The notes under the pieces are model-generated. The model was not told the origin of the DNA, searched no databases, and saw only the letters and a list, made by a program, of their open reading frames with translations. This document shows positions 25,995-33,453 of a DNA stretch of 64,000 bases, piece after piece. This DNA comes from an uncultured Clostridia bacterium (GTDB taxonomy: Bacteria > Bacillota > Clostridia > Christensenellales > UBA1242): NCBI GenBank assembly GCA_947053595.1, contig CAMRSX010000006.1:17402-81401 (forward strand), written 5' to 3'. The translations under genes and the position numbers were made by a program. Numbering within the stretch: the first letter of the stretch is position 1; each line of letters opens with the position of its first letter.

Positions 25995-26951
25995 ATGAAT
26001 TTGACGGAAATCATCAAAGCACAAAGCTTTTTTGAAAACATCATGACAAAAAAAGAAAATGGAACGCTGAAAAACTCGCTTCTGTTTTTCTGCGAGGACA
26101 ACCTCACCAGCTCCACCACCCTCATTTTGATGGCACTTATGTTGCAATATCCTTCCTTTCAGCTTATGAATGAAAAAAGCGCCGAGTTTGTCAAAATCAA
26201 AAGCGGTGTGGATTTGGATGTGAAAATATTTCCCAAAAATGGCGAAAAGCTGCTGGTTGCAGACAGCGGCGACATTGTGGCAGAGGCGGCTATTAAGGCG
26301 GTTAATTTGCCATATAAAATTTTCATCATAAACAACATTGATGTTTCCACAGAGGAGGCGCAAAACAAGCTTTTGAAAGTGTTGGAAGAGCCATCAAAAA
26401 ATGTCTTTTTCTTGCTTTCTGCCCAAAGTGAAGAGCGCGTGCTTGCTACCATCAAGTCCAGATGCGACAAGGTGAAAATCAATCCACTTTGTGAGGAAGA
26501 CCTTGCAAAAGTTTGCTCCGACCCTCTTGCCATCACCTTGGGTGGCGGTTTTGTGGGCAAGACACTTTCGCTTTGCAAAGATGGCGAACTTTCTGCTGTT
26601 GTCAACTTTGCAGTCAGCCTGCTGAGTGAGCTGAAAAGCAGCAAGCAGGTGATTTTGTTTTCAAAAAAGTTTTTGGAGTTTAAGGGAAAGACAGAGCTTA
26701 TTTTGCAAGTCATGTCGCTGTGCCTTGAAGATTTAATCAAACTTAAGTGCGAAAGCGAAAAACTTTGCAAAATGAAGATGTTTAAAGACGAACTTGCCGC
26801 GGTGGAGCCAGAGTTTTCGGTTTTGGCAATTTGTGAGATTGCCAAGTTGATTTCTGCTTTGCGGGAAAAGATGGAGTTCAATGCCAACATTACGGTGGCG
26901 GTGGACAACTTTTTGTTGAAGATGTTGGAGGTGAAATATTTATGCAAATAG
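25995..26951 (+). CDS. holB: DNA polymerase III delta' subunit-like protein (HolB)
   Basis: Clamp-loader subunit that helps load the beta sliding clamp. The protein has the AAA+ fold cues of delta': KIFIINNIDVSTEEAQNKLL (sensor/Walker B-like region), LLKVLEEPSKNVFFLL and a TIKSRC motif equivalent to the SRC arginine-finger motif. No intact P-loop is present, as expected for delta'. It has 318 residues. The call rests partly on context: it is followed by ricT and trmN6 in the same order as B. subtilis holB-yaaT-yabB. An upstream in-frame ATG at 25956 exists, but it would put the promoter inside the gene. The ATG at 25995 has no Shine-Dalgarno sequence. It overlaps ricT by 10 bases. Confidence 0.85.
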   Translation: MNLTEIIKAQSFFENIMTKKENGTLKNSLLFFCEDNLTSSTTLILMALMLQYPSFQLMNEKSAEFVKIKSGVDLDVKIFPKNGEKLLVADSGDIVAEAAIKAVNLPYKIFIINNIDVSTEEAQNKLLKVLEEPSKNVFFLLSAQSEERVLATIKSRCDKVKINPLCEEDLAKVCSDPLAITLGGGFVGKTLSLCKDGELSAVVNFAVSLLSELKSSKQVILFSKKFLEFKGKTELILQVMSLCLEDLIKLKCESEKLCKMKMFKDELAAVEPEFSVLAICEIAKLISALREKMEFNANITVAVDNFLLKMLEVKYLCK

Positions 26952-27763
26952 AGACAGTTGGAGTTAAGTTTAAAAACAGCAATCACATATATTCCTTCTC
27001 GCCAAATGGGCTGGAGTTGAAACAGGGGGATTATGTAATTGTGGAAACAGAGAAAGGACAAGACATGGGTGTTGTCATCAAAGAGAGTGAGGCGATTGAC
27101 CCTTCCACTCTTCTTTCTCCGCTCAAAAATGTTGTGCAAAAGGCAAATGCCGCAATGGTGGAAAAGGCGCAGCAATATGACAAAGATGCAGCAAAGCATT
27201 TCAGCACCGTCAAAAAACTGGTGAAGGAGTTTGGGCTGGACATGAAAATTGTGCAAGTGGAGGCAAGCTTTGACAACAGCAGATACATCATCAACTTCAC
27301 CTCAGAAAACAGAGTGGATTTTCGCGACCTTGTGAAAAAGCTGGCGGAAACACTTAAAAAGCGGGTGGAACTGAGGCAAATTGGCAGCCGCGACGAAGTG
27401 AGAATGCTTGGCGGTTTTGGACCTTGCGGCAAAATTTGCTGCTGCGCGCAAAACATGGGCGAGTTTGACCACGTTTCCATGAAAATGGCAAAAATTCAAA
27501 ACTTGTCACTCAATCCCAATGCCATAAGCGGGCTGTGCGGCAAACTTATGTGCTGCATTGCTTATGAAAATTCCACATATCAAGAGGCGCTTAAAAGCAT
27601 GCCAAAAGTGGGCACATCCGTTTCCACCAAGGACGGCCACGGCACTGTGGTTTACAACGATTTGCTGCAAAGGCAAGTGAATGTGAAGTTTTTGAAGGGT
27701 GACGAAAGTGAAATAAAAACCTATGCGCTGGAAGATGTGAAGTTCAGAAGGGAAGAAAAATGA
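26942..27763 (+). CDS. ricT: PSP1-domain protein, RicT/YaaT family
   Basis: Homologue of B. subtilis RicT (YaaT), part of the RicA-RicF-RicT complex that carries iron-sulfur clusters and affects RNase Y-dependent mRNA processing, sporulation and competence. The key cysteine clusters are visible: CGKICCC at about residues 161-167 and CGKLMCC at about 199-205, in the conserved GLCGKLMCCIAYE setting. It has 273 residues, as usual. GGAGG lies upstream of the ATG inside the end of holB, so translation is probably coupled. RicA and RicF genes are not in this window. Confidence 0.92.
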   Translation: MQIETVGVKFKNSNHIYSFSPNGLELKQGDYVIVETEKGQDMGVVIKESEAIDPSTLLSPLKNVVQKANAAMVEKAQQYDKDAAKHFSTVKKLVKEFGLDMKIVQVEASFDNSRYIINFTSENRVDFRDLVKKLAETLKKRVELRQIGSRDEVRMLGGFGPCGKICCCAQNMGEFDHVSMKMAKIQNLSLNPNAISGLCGKLMCCIAYENSTYQEALKSMPKVGTSVSTKDGHGTVVYNDLLQRQVNVKFLKGDESEIKTYALEDVKFRREEK

Positions 27764-28482
27764 ATTTAGAAAAAGGCGAGCAAATTGAAGACTTGCAATG
27801 CGCGGGGCTGAAAATCATTCAAAACAAAAAACTATATTGCTTCACGTCCGACAGCGTGATTTTGGCAAACTTTGTGCGCGCAAAAGCGGGAGATTTGGCA
27901 GTTGAAATTGGCGCTGGCAGCGGAGTGATTTCCATTTTGGTGCAAGCAAAAAACAAACTTAAAAAAATTGTTGCTTTTGAAATTCAAGAAGAGATGGCGG
28001 CACTTTGTGAAAAAAACATTTTGCTGAACAATTTGGGCGAAAAGCTGGAACTTGTTGCAGATGATGCAAAAAATCACAAAAAACACATAAAAAGCGGCAG
28101 TGTGGATGTGGTTTTTTGTAATCCGCCATATTTTAAAGAAACCAATTTCCCTCAAAGCGAGGTGAAGAAAGTTGCAAAAGAAGAGGTTTGCTTGCCATGC
28201 GAAACGCTTTGCAAAATTGCCAGCGATATGCTTAAAGGTGGCGGCGCGTTTTATGTTTGCTATGCGCAAGAGCGCGCGGCAGAACTCATTTTCAACTTGC
28301 AAAAACACAATCTTGCTGTGAAGGAGATGTTTTTCACCGAAAATGGCAAGGGCGAGGTTAAATTGGCTGTCATCAAGGCAGTGAAAAACGGAAAGTTTGG
28401 CTGCAAAGTTTTTCCAAACCTTGTGACAAATGAAGAGAATGGAAACTATCTTGAAAAGCTGCAAACCAAAAATTTTATTTAA
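27760..28482 (+). CDS. trmN6: tRNA1(Val) adenine-37 N6-methyltransferase-like protein (YabB/TrmN6)
   Basis: SAM-dependent methyltransferase. VEIGAGSGVISIL (about residues 47-59) is the SAM-binding glycine loop and NPPYF (about 121-125) is the catalytic motif of N6-adenine methyltransferases. The start overlaps the ricT stop by 4 bases (ATGA), so the two genes are translationally coupled. The position after holB and ricT matches B. subtilis yabB, which supports the assignment; the exact tRNA target is taken from the family, not seen here. The next gene of the usual block (rsmI) is absent; the neighbouring gene is on the other strand. Confidence 0.88.
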   Translation: MNLEKGEQIEDLQCAGLKIIQNKKLYCFTSDSVILANFVRAKAGDLAVEIGAGSGVISILVQAKNKLKKIVAFEIQEEMAALCEKNILLNNLGEKLELVADDAKNHKKHIKSGSVDVVFCNPPYFKETNFPQSEVKKVAKEEVCLPCETLCKIASDMLKGGGAFYVCYAQERAAELIFNLQKHNLAVKEMFFTENGKGEVKLAVIKAVKNGKFGCKVFPNLVTNEENGNYLEKLQTKNFI

Positions 28483-28535
28483 ACAAATCAGGAACTAGAC
28501 ATATTAGTTTGCCTACTTTAGCAAAAATTTTTCGT

Positions 28536-28655
28536 GGAAGAGGTTTGGGAAGAGAAACCGTGAATTTAGCGGATAGAAAATATTGAGAGGCCTGCTGATA
28601 TTGCTTAGGATGTCATTTTCGTGTCTGCGTTAAAAATTCATGGTGTCTGTCCCAG
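28536..28655. repeat. Structured repeat element, copy 1 (120 nt)
   Basis: This segment matches 49163-49252: it shares GGAAGAGG at the start, TTGGGAAGAGAAACC, TAGAAAA, TTTTCGTGTC, GCGTT and GGTGTCTGTCCCAG at the end. It folds as nested stems: TTGGGA with TCCCAG; ACCGTGAATTT with AAATTCATGGT (11 bp); GCGG with CTGC; and GAAAAT with ATTTTC. An extra 30-odd bases fill the apical loop relative to copy 2. It sits between the convergent trmN6 and spmB and abuts the spmB stop; five T follow it on the plus strand. It may be a non-coding RNA, a terminator-like element or a REP/MITE. GGTGTCTGTCCC resembles ends I associate with IS200/RAYT-type repeats, but I could not check this. Confidence 0.65.
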
Positions 28656-28659
28656 TTTT

Positions 28660-29166
28660 TCACATCACCTTGCAAATCAGGCAGGCGAGGATTGTGCCCA
28701 CAAGGCTGCACACAAGTGCCACAGGGATGGCATAAAGCAACTTCTTCACCTTGGTTTGACTGATGTAAACTGTGGCAACATAGAATATGGTTTCGCTGCA
28801 GCCCATAATCACGCACGCACAGCGGGAGATGTAACTGTCCGCGCCATAGGTTGCAAAGATATTCTCCAAAATGCCATAGCTGCCGCTGCCCGTGAAGGGG
28901 CGCAGCAACACCAATTCCACAAGTTCGGTTGGGATGCCCAGCGCATTAAAAAAAGGTGACAAAAGGTTTGCAAGAAAGCTTGTGATGCCGCTGACCCTAA
29001 GCAGCGCCACGGCAATCAATATGGCGGCAATGAAAGGAAAGATGTCCACCACCAGTTTGATGGCGCCTTTTGCACCTTTCACAAAGTGGTCATAAGTGTT
29101 GATTTTTTTGAATGTGCAATAAACAAAAAGTGTCACAAACAGCACTGGAAGAATGTACACGCTCAT
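28660..29166 (-). CDS. spmB: Spore maturation protein B (SpmB-like, nucleoside-recognition/gate domain)
   Basis: Membrane protein of 168 residues with several hydrophobic segments and the signature LLRPFTGSGSYGILENI, typical of SpmB. In B. subtilis SpmA and SpmB are needed for spore core dehydration and heat resistance; the molecular activity is not settled. The ATG at 29166 is chosen because GAGGTG lies 7 bases upstream and the product then begins like other SpmB proteins (MSVYILPVL). Its partner spmA lies just upstream on the same strand. Confidence 0.9.
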   Translation of the reverse strand: MSVYILPVLFVTLFVYCTFKKINTYDHFVKGAKGAIKLVVDIFPFIAAILIAVALLRVSGITSFLANLLSPFFNALGIPTELVELVLLRPFTGSGSYGILENIFATYGADSYISRCACVIMGCSETIFYVATVYISQTKVKKLLYAIPVALVCSLVGTILACLICKVM

Positions 29167-29170
29167 GCCT

Positions 29171-29260
29171 TCACCTCTTGAAAGGCAAATTGAAAAGAAA
29201 AGCAAAACTCAGCAAAAGCGCAAAGCTTGCCACAAGGGTTTTGGGGAGCAAAGAGATGGT
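29171..29260 (-). other. Open 29-codon membrane-helix frame between spmA and spmB
   Basis: Directly after the spmA TGA, and in the same frame, 29 codons encode a convincing hydrophobic helix (LVASFALLLSFAFLFNLPF) ending in TGA. No start codon in this frame is well placed. However, AGGAGGTG and an ATG at 29264 overlap the spmA stop in another frame, opening a 33-codon ORF whose TGA overlaps the spmB ATG. Either SpmA once had this C-terminal helix, or a small coupled membrane peptide is now out of frame with its start. Confidence 0.35.
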
Positions 29261-29842
29261 TCATGTTGCACCTCCTTTTTTCTTTTTGCGCAAAAGCTTG
29301 TCCAGCGTAAACACAAGCACAATGCCCAGCACAGTGGTGAGGAAGGTGACAATCAGCGTTGGAAAAATTATGTCTGCAGGGTTGGCGCTGCCCGCACTGG
29401 CTCGCAGCCCAATGACAGTGGTGGGAAGAAGCTGAATGGAAGTGGCATTCACAACAATCAGCATAATCATGGCAAAGTTCGCTTTGCCGGAGCCGTCGTC
29501 CAGCGCTTGCATAGCCTTGATGCCCATGGGCGTGGAGGCGTTGCCCAAGCCCAGCATATTGGCAGAGATGTTCATGGCAATCAGTTTTTGAGTTTCTTGG
29601 CTTTCCACTCTAAAGATTTTTTTAATCAGCGGGCGCAGAAGTTTGGCAAGTTTTTCACCCAAACCGCTTGCTTCCACCAGTTCAATAATTCCCAGCCAAA
29701 CGCAATAGACAGCACAAAGCTGGATGCACAACTCAAGTGCGGAGGCGGAGGCGGAAAGCATCTCAGCCAGCACCGCGCTGGGGTTTGTGACAAGCAGCAC
29801 CAAAATGCTGGAAAGCATCATAAAAAGCCAAAAGATGTTCAT
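29261..29842 (-). CDS. spmA: Spore maturation protein A (SpmA-like)
   Basis: Polytopic membrane protein of 193 residues with the nucleoside-recognition/gate fold. It carries ANMLGLGNASTPMGIKAMQ and NATSIQLLPTTVIGLR, the conserved core of SpmA. The start at 29842 (MNIFWLF) is chosen because B. subtilis SpmA starts MVNIIW in register; a GTG at 29884 preceded by AAAGGA would add 14 residues and cannot be excluded. The gene is divergent from the small membrane protein at 29966, with their promoters in the shared gap. Its last codons contain AGGAGGTG, a strong ribosome-binding site for whatever follows. Confidence 0.9.
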   Translation of the reverse strand: MNIFWLFMMLSSILVLLVTNPSAVLAEMLSASASALELCIQLCAVYCVWLGIIELVEASGLGEKLAKLLRPLIKKIFRVESQETQKLIAMNISANMLGLGNASTPMGIKAMQALDDGSGKANFAMIMLIVVNATSIQLLPTTVIGLRASAGSANPADIIFPTLIVTFLTTVLGIVLVFTLDKLLRKKKKGGAT

Positions 29843-29911
29843 AAAAATATGTATGCAAAACATAGGCAAAAAAGACTTGTCCACAATCCTTTAAAAACTT
29901 CAAAAATTCTG

Positions 29912-29940
29912 TTGACAAAGGGCTTTTGCCGTGTTATACT
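29912..29940 (+). promoter_or_regulatory. Strong promoter for the small membrane protein
   Basis: TTGACA (29912-29917), 17-bp spacer, TATACT (29935-29940). A normal leader with GGAGG follows. Confidence 0.75.
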
Positions 29941-29965
29941 CAAAGCCATTTGGAGGTGCAAAAAC

Positions 29966-30370
29966 ATGCGTGGCAAACTGAAAAAGGCAACTGCAGGCTT
30001 GGCTTGTTGTGCCACAATTTTTTTTGCATCGCTTGCGGCAATGGCGGCGGACTTGGTGTTGACATATCATTTTTCAAGCAAAGCGGAAAAAATCAAAAAA
30101 AACTTTGTTGTTTCGCAAATAAAAGATGACCTTGACAAAAACAAATTTTGGCTTTCTGACACACAACTTGTCTTGAACTTTATGCAAAAAAACAACCCTT
30201 CGCTTTTTGCGCAATATCAAAGTTGCATGACAAAAACCTATGCTTGCGCATTTTCTTCCTTGCCTTGCGGCATGGCGTTTGGCGGCGGAGTTTTTGGCAT
30301 TGTTGAAGCTTGTGACAGGCGAAGGAAACACTTGGCAGAAGCCGCAGAAGAAAAACAAAAAAGCAGATGA
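29966..30370 (+). CDS. Small membrane or exported protein of unknown function
   Basis: The 134-residue product begins with a basic stretch and a hydrophobic segment (about residues 10-32), either a signal anchor or a signal peptide ending AMAA. A weaker hydrophobic segment lies near residues 92-115 (MAFGGGVFGIV). The middle is charged and helical, with cysteines at several places. GGAGGTG lies 8 bases before the ATG and a near-consensus promoter precedes it, so the gene is well supported even though I do not recognise the family. It lies divergent from spmA and upstream of tatD, which has its own promoter. Confidence 0.75.
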   Translation: MRGKLKKATAGLACCATIFFASLAAMAADLVLTYHFSSKAEKIKKNFVVSQIKDDLDKNKFWLSDTQLVLNFMQKNNPSLFAQYQSCMTKTYACAFSSLPCGMAFGGGVFGIVEACDRRRKHLAEAAEEKQKSR

Positions 30371-30387
30371 GCGGTCACTTGCTTTGT

Positions 30388-30417
30388 TTGACAGCACGGT
30401 GGCAAATCTGATAAAAT
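30388..30417 (+). promoter_or_regulatory. Promoter of tatD, leaderless arrangement
   Basis: TTGACA (30388-30393), 18-bp spacer, TAAAAT (30412-30417), then 6 bases to the ATG at 30424. No Shine-Dalgarno sequence is present. Confidence 0.65.
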
Positions 30418-30423
30418 GAATTT

Positions 30424-31224
30424 ATGGAACTTATTGATGTGCATGGACACCTTGTCAGCAAGGCGTATGAAGAAGATTTGGAAGAAGTGATTGAGCGAAG
30501 TGAAGAGGCGCTTTTTTCTTTCATCTGTGCGGGGTGCGACATAGCTTCTTCACAGCAAGTGGTGGAGTTGGCTTCAAAGCACCCAAAGGCATATGCTGTG
30601 GTGGGTGTGCATCCAGAGAACATTGACTCTTGGGATGAAGGGGCTCTTCTTGCCCTAAAGCAACTGACGCAAAACCCAAAAGTGGTGGGCATTGGCGAAA
30701 TTGGGCTGGATTATCACTATCTGCAAGATATGTCCGCGGAAGAAGTGGAGGCAAACAAAAAAAAGCAAAAACAAATTTTCACGCAGCAAATCTTGCTTGC
30801 AAATCAGCAAAACTTGCCCATTGTTGTGCATAGTCGTGACGCTATGGGAGACACAATTTCGCTGCTGCAGCAAACTCCACCCAAAGTGCGCAGCCTGCTG
30901 CATTGTTATAGCGGCAGCATTGAAAGCGCCAAAATTTTGATGGACATGGGCTTCTCTTTTTCTTTTGGTGGGGTGACAACCTTCAAAAATGCCAAAAATG
31001 TGCAAGAAGTGGTGAAAAATTTGCCGCTTGAGCGCATTCTGCTGGAAACAGACTGCCCATATTTGTCACCAGAGCCTTTCAGAGGCAAGCGCAACGAGCC
31101 AAAAAATGTGGTGTATGTGGCTGACGCCATTGCAAAGCTTAAAAATTTGACACTTGAGCAGGTGGCGGCTGCAACCACGCAAAACGCAAAAAGATTATTT
31201 GCTTTTTTAGTGAAAGCATTGTGA
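30424..31224 (+). CDS. tatD: TatD-family metal-dependent DNase/hydrolase
   Basis: TIM-barrel hydrolase of the amidohydrolase superfamily; members act as metal-dependent 3'-5' exonucleases or DNases. Metal ligands are all visible: DVHGHL near residue 5, GEIGLDYH near 96, VVHSRD near 137, LLHCYSG near 160 and LETDCPY near 212. The 266 residues are typical. Its position just before rsmA matches B. subtilis yabD upstream of ksgA, though rnmV, usually between them, is missing. A 17-base leader-free start is inferred from the promoter position. Confidence 0.93.
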   Translation: MELIDVHGHLVSKAYEEDLEEVIERSEEALFSFICAGCDIASSQQVVELASKHPKAYAVVGVHPENIDSWDEGALLALKQLTQNPKVVGIGEIGLDYHYLQDMSAEEVEANKKKQKQIFTQQILLANQQNLPIVVHSRDAMGDTISLLQQTPPKVRSLLHCYSGSIESAKILMDMGFSFSFGGVTTFKNAKNVQEVVKNLPLERILLETDCPYLSPEPFRGKRNEPKNVVYVADAIAKLKNLTLEQVAAATTQNAKRLFAFLVKAL

Positions 31225-31256
31225 ATGCAAAGAGCAGACAAATCAAAAGGAAAAAT

Positions 31257-32039
31257 ATGGAAAATTTTAGCTTCAAAAAAAAGTTTGGACAAAACTTCAT
31301 ATCTGACAAGAACCTGCTTTTGGCCATTGCGGCGGACGCGGAAATTGACAAGGATGATGAGGTGTTGGAGATTGGCGCCGGCGCCGGCACACTGACAGAG
31401 GTTTTAAGTCAGTGCGCAAAAAAAGTTATTTCGTTTGAAATTGACAAAGATTTGTTTGCGCATCTAGAGGGGATGCAGCTTCAGAATGTGGAGTTTGTGT
31501 TTGAAGACTTCATGGACGCAAGCATTGAAAGTGTGGAACAAAAGTTTGGCAAAAGCTTTAAGGTGGTGGCAAACTTGCCATATTACATCACCACGCCCAT
31601 CATTTTCAAACTGCTGGAAAACTGCACAAAGCTGGAAAGCTTGACAATCATGGTGCAAAAAGAGGTTGCCCAGCGCGTGTGCGCCAAAGAGGGCGGCAAA
31701 GACTATGGCATTTTAAGCGTGATGACAAGCTTTTATGGCAACGCTTGCATCAAGCGCATAATCAATCGGCAGATGTTTTTTCCTGTGCCAAATGTGGACA
31801 GCGCTCTGCTTTGCATCAAACTTGAAAACAAATTTCCGCACTTGGACAAGGCGGCGTTTTTGAAGTTTGTTAAAACATGCTTTTCCATGCGCAGAAAAAC
31901 GCTGTTCAACAATCTTTCGCAAAGCTATGGCAAACAGAGGCTTAAGGACACCTTTGACGAAAGCTTTTTGCAAAGGCGCGCCGAAACCCTGTCTTTGGAA
32001 GAGTTTGTCACAAGTTTTCAAAAGCTTCAACAGTCATGA
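31257..32039 (+). CDS. rsmA: 16S rRNA dimethyladenosine transferase (RsmA/KsgA)
   Basis: Dimethylates two adjacent adenines in the 3' hairpin of 16S rRNA during late 30S assembly, using SAM. The N-terminus has KKFGQNFISDKNLL, the glycine loop is EIGAGAGT (about residues 38-45) and the catalytic NLPYYITTP motif is near 107. The 260 residues are slightly short but complete. The ATG at 31257 is chosen over an in-frame ATG at 31221 because AAAAGG lies 6 bases before it and the product then starts like other family members. It lies 32 bases after tatD and is probably cotranscribed. Confidence 0.95.
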   Translation: MENFSFKKKFGQNFISDKNLLLAIAADAEIDKDDEVLEIGAGAGTLTEVLSQCAKKVISFEIDKDLFAHLEGMQLQNVEFVFEDFMDASIESVEQKFGKSFKVVANLPYYITTPIIFKLLENCTKLESLTIMVQKEVAQRVCAKEGGKDYGILSVMTSFYGNACIKRIINRQMFFPVPNVDSALLCIKLENKFPHLDKAAFLKFVKTCFSMRRKTLFNNLSQSYGKQRLKDTFDESFLQRRAETLSLEEFVTSFQKLQQS

Positions 32040-32071
32040 GCAAAATTTGTCAAAAAGTCATATAAAAACAC

Positions 32072-32263
32072 ATGGCGTGCAGCGATGAAGAAATGGTGCT
32101 TCTTGCAACCTCAATTGCAATGGAACTTGCCAAAGGTTTGAATGAACATGAGATTGAAGATTTGAGAAATTTTGTCAATCAAATTTCTTGTTCGCTTTCG
32201 TCACTTTTGCATTGCCGTTGCAGCACGCACAAGAGAAATGACAATCTAAAGCAAAAATTTTAA
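32072..32263 (+). CDS. Small acidic helical protein (63 residues), family uncertain
   Basis: The product has an acidic N-terminus (MACSDEEMVLLATSIAMEL), then AKGLNEHEIEDLRNFVNQI and a Cys-rich, basic end. The pattern of a short helical protein with a 'LAKGLxxxElxxLxNFxxxxxxxL' core resembles small uncharacterised clostridial proteins (DUF6774-like from memory; not checked). No Shine-Dalgarno sequence was seen; TATAAA lies 5 bases before the ATG, which again suggests leaderless initiation, but no good -35 box could be found. It may also be expressed from the tatD-rsmA transcript. Confidence 0.55.
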   Translation: MACSDEEMVLLATSIAMELAKGLNEHEIEDLRNFVNQISCSLSSLLHCRCSTHKRNDNLKQKF

Positions 32264-32340
32264 ATGTGATGCAAACTTAAAATAACTGAGAAAAAAAGAT
32301 TGAAAACGGAAATTTTTGACAACAAAGAAGGGGTGAAAAG

Positions 32341-32379
32341 AAAAAATCGCCAAAGTTTTGCAACTGGGCGATTTTTTTT
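32341..32379. terminator. Bidirectional terminator between the 63-residue gene and rplI
   Basis: AAAAAATCGCC (32341-32351) pairs with GGCGATTTTTT (32367-32377) and a T run follows on both strands. It can terminate rplI on the minus strand and the tatD-rsmA block on the plus strand. Confidence 0.8.
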
Positions 32380-32394
32380 GATGTCTTAAAGTTT

Positions 32395-32838
32395 TTACAA
32401 GCTTTCCACCACAACAGAGAACTTGGCAGAAATTTCGGGATATACGCGCGCAACAACGCTGTAAGTGCCAATGGCTTTGATTGGTTCTTTGATGTCAATT
32501 TTTTTCTTGTCCAAATTGACGCCGTCTTTGCACAATGCATCAGCAATTTCCTTGGAAGTGATTGAGCCAAAAGTTTTGCCGTTTTCGCCGCATTTGATTT
32601 TAAGCGGCACAGTTTTTCCTTCAATCTTTTTTGCCAACTCTTTGGCCGCCAAAATCTCTTGCTGCTTGTGGAACGCTTGCGCTTCTTTTTGAAATTTGTT
32701 TTCACTGACAGCACTGTTGTCTGCCACACGCGCCATGCCGTTTTTAAGCAAAAAGTTTTTTGCAAAACCGTCCGCAACCTCTTTAATTTCACCCTTTTTT
32801 CCTGTGCCTTTCACGTCCTTAATCAAAACAACCTTCAT
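32395..32838 (-). CDS. rplI: Ribosomal protein bL9
   Basis: Large-subunit protein that binds 23S rRNA and reaches towards neighbouring ribosomes. The N-terminal domain is canonical: [18 protein letters not shown], then [17 protein letters not shown] long helix and the C-terminal domain ([12 protein letters not shown]) follow. It has 147 residues, as expected. The ribosome-binding site is AGAGGTG. It stands alone here rather than with rpsF, ssb, rpsR or dnaB, and has its own promoter and terminator. Confidence 0.96.
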   Translation of the reverse strand: MKVVLIKDVKGTGKKGEIKEVADGFAKNFLLKNGMARVADNSAVSENKFQKEAQAFHKQQEILAAKELAKKIEGKTVPLKIKCGENGKTFGSITSKEIADALCKDGVNLDKKKIDIKEPIKAIGTYSVVARVYPEISAKFSVVVESL

Positions 32839-32859
32839 TTTTCACCTCTTTATAAACCA

Positions 32860-32889
32860 AGTTTACAACATTGATGTTTGATTTGTCAA
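32860..32889 (-). promoter_or_regulatory. Promoter of rplI
   Basis: On the minus strand, TTGACA (32889-32884), 18-bp spacer and TAAACT (32865-32860), with a short leader before the rplI ribosome-binding site. Confidence 0.65.
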
Positions 32890-33051
32890 GAAAAGGGCAA
32901 TAGTTTGTCAAGCGAAGGGGAAAAGAGCCGCACAAAATCGCGAGAAGAAAGGGAGCGATTTTCGATTGGTGCGAAACCGAGCAAACAAACGAGAAGGCGC
33001 CGCTTTTTGGCGCAGGCAAAAACAAGCAAGAGTGCAGTTTGGGAGGGTGTT

Positions 33052-33363
33052 GTGGATATCCGTTGCAGAAAAACCAGTTGCAGGTTTAATGACAAATACA
33101 CTTGCAGAGCACAGGAAATTTTAATCAAAAAAAATTTGGTGTGTGAAAAATATGAAAGAGGTGACAAGCCAGCGGTGGACAAAACCAAGTGGCTGTTTTC
33201 TGACACGCCGCCAGAATATGCACCGCAGCGAGATTCTGCCACACTGGAAATTGGCTGCAACGCGCACTGCCTTTTCAACCGAGATGGAAAGTGTGTGGCA
33301 AATGGAATTACGCTTAACGATTTGCAAGAAAAGCCTCTTTGTGTCACTTTTTTGAGAAAATAA
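33052..33363 (+). CDS. Cysteine-rich DUF1540-like small protein
   Basis: The product (103 residues) has two similar cysteine motifs, VDIRCRKTSCRFNDKYTC near the N-terminus and IGCNAHCLFNRDGKC near residue 65, each followed by a late Cys in a short hydrophobic context (C-V-T-F at the end). This spacing resembles DUF1540, a family common in spore formers with no settled function; metal binding is plausible. The GTG at 33052 is chosen because GGGAGGG lies just upstream and the domain starts at once. The frame is open back to 32878, but that extension is low-complexity, very basic and has no ribosome-binding site. Confidence 0.65.
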   Translation: MDIRCRKTSCRFNDKYTCRAQEILIKKNLVCEKYERGDKPAVDKTKWLFSDTPPEYAPQRDSATLEIGCNAHCLFNRDGKCVANGITLNDLQEKPLCVTFLRK

Positions 33364-33418
33364 AAAACGCAAGGCAAATTTTTGCAATTTATTGAAAATT
33401 TATTTTTGTGTTAAAGCC

Positions 33419-33447
33419 TTGCAAAAGGACAAATTGTGGTGTATAAT
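33419..33447 (+). promoter_or_regulatory. Promoter of the 33454 gene, leaderless arrangement
   Basis: TTGCAA (33419-33424), 17-bp spacer, consensus TATAAT (33442-33447), then 6 bases to the ATG at 33454. Confidence 0.65.
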
Positions 33448-33453
33448 AATGTC

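Noticed and set aside
26159..27256. A 365-codon minus-strand frame opposite holB and ricT
   Set aside because: It spans two well-supported plus-strand genes and shows no recognisable domain; it is a shadow frame.
28621..28959. A 112-codon plus-strand frame over the structured element and spmB
   Set aside because: It starts within the repeat and then runs antisense to spmB; no ribosome-binding site.
29153..30370. A 405-codon plus-strand frame across spmA and spmB
   Set aside because: Most of it is the antisense shadow of spmA, with His/Asn/Gln-rich content. Only the last 134 codons, from the ATG at 29966 with its own promoter and ribosome-binding site, look real.
32878..33051. A 58-residue N-terminal extension of the DUF1540-like protein
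   Set aside because: The extension is very basic, low-complexity and lacks a ribosome-binding site, while GGGAGGG directly precedes the GTG at 33052.
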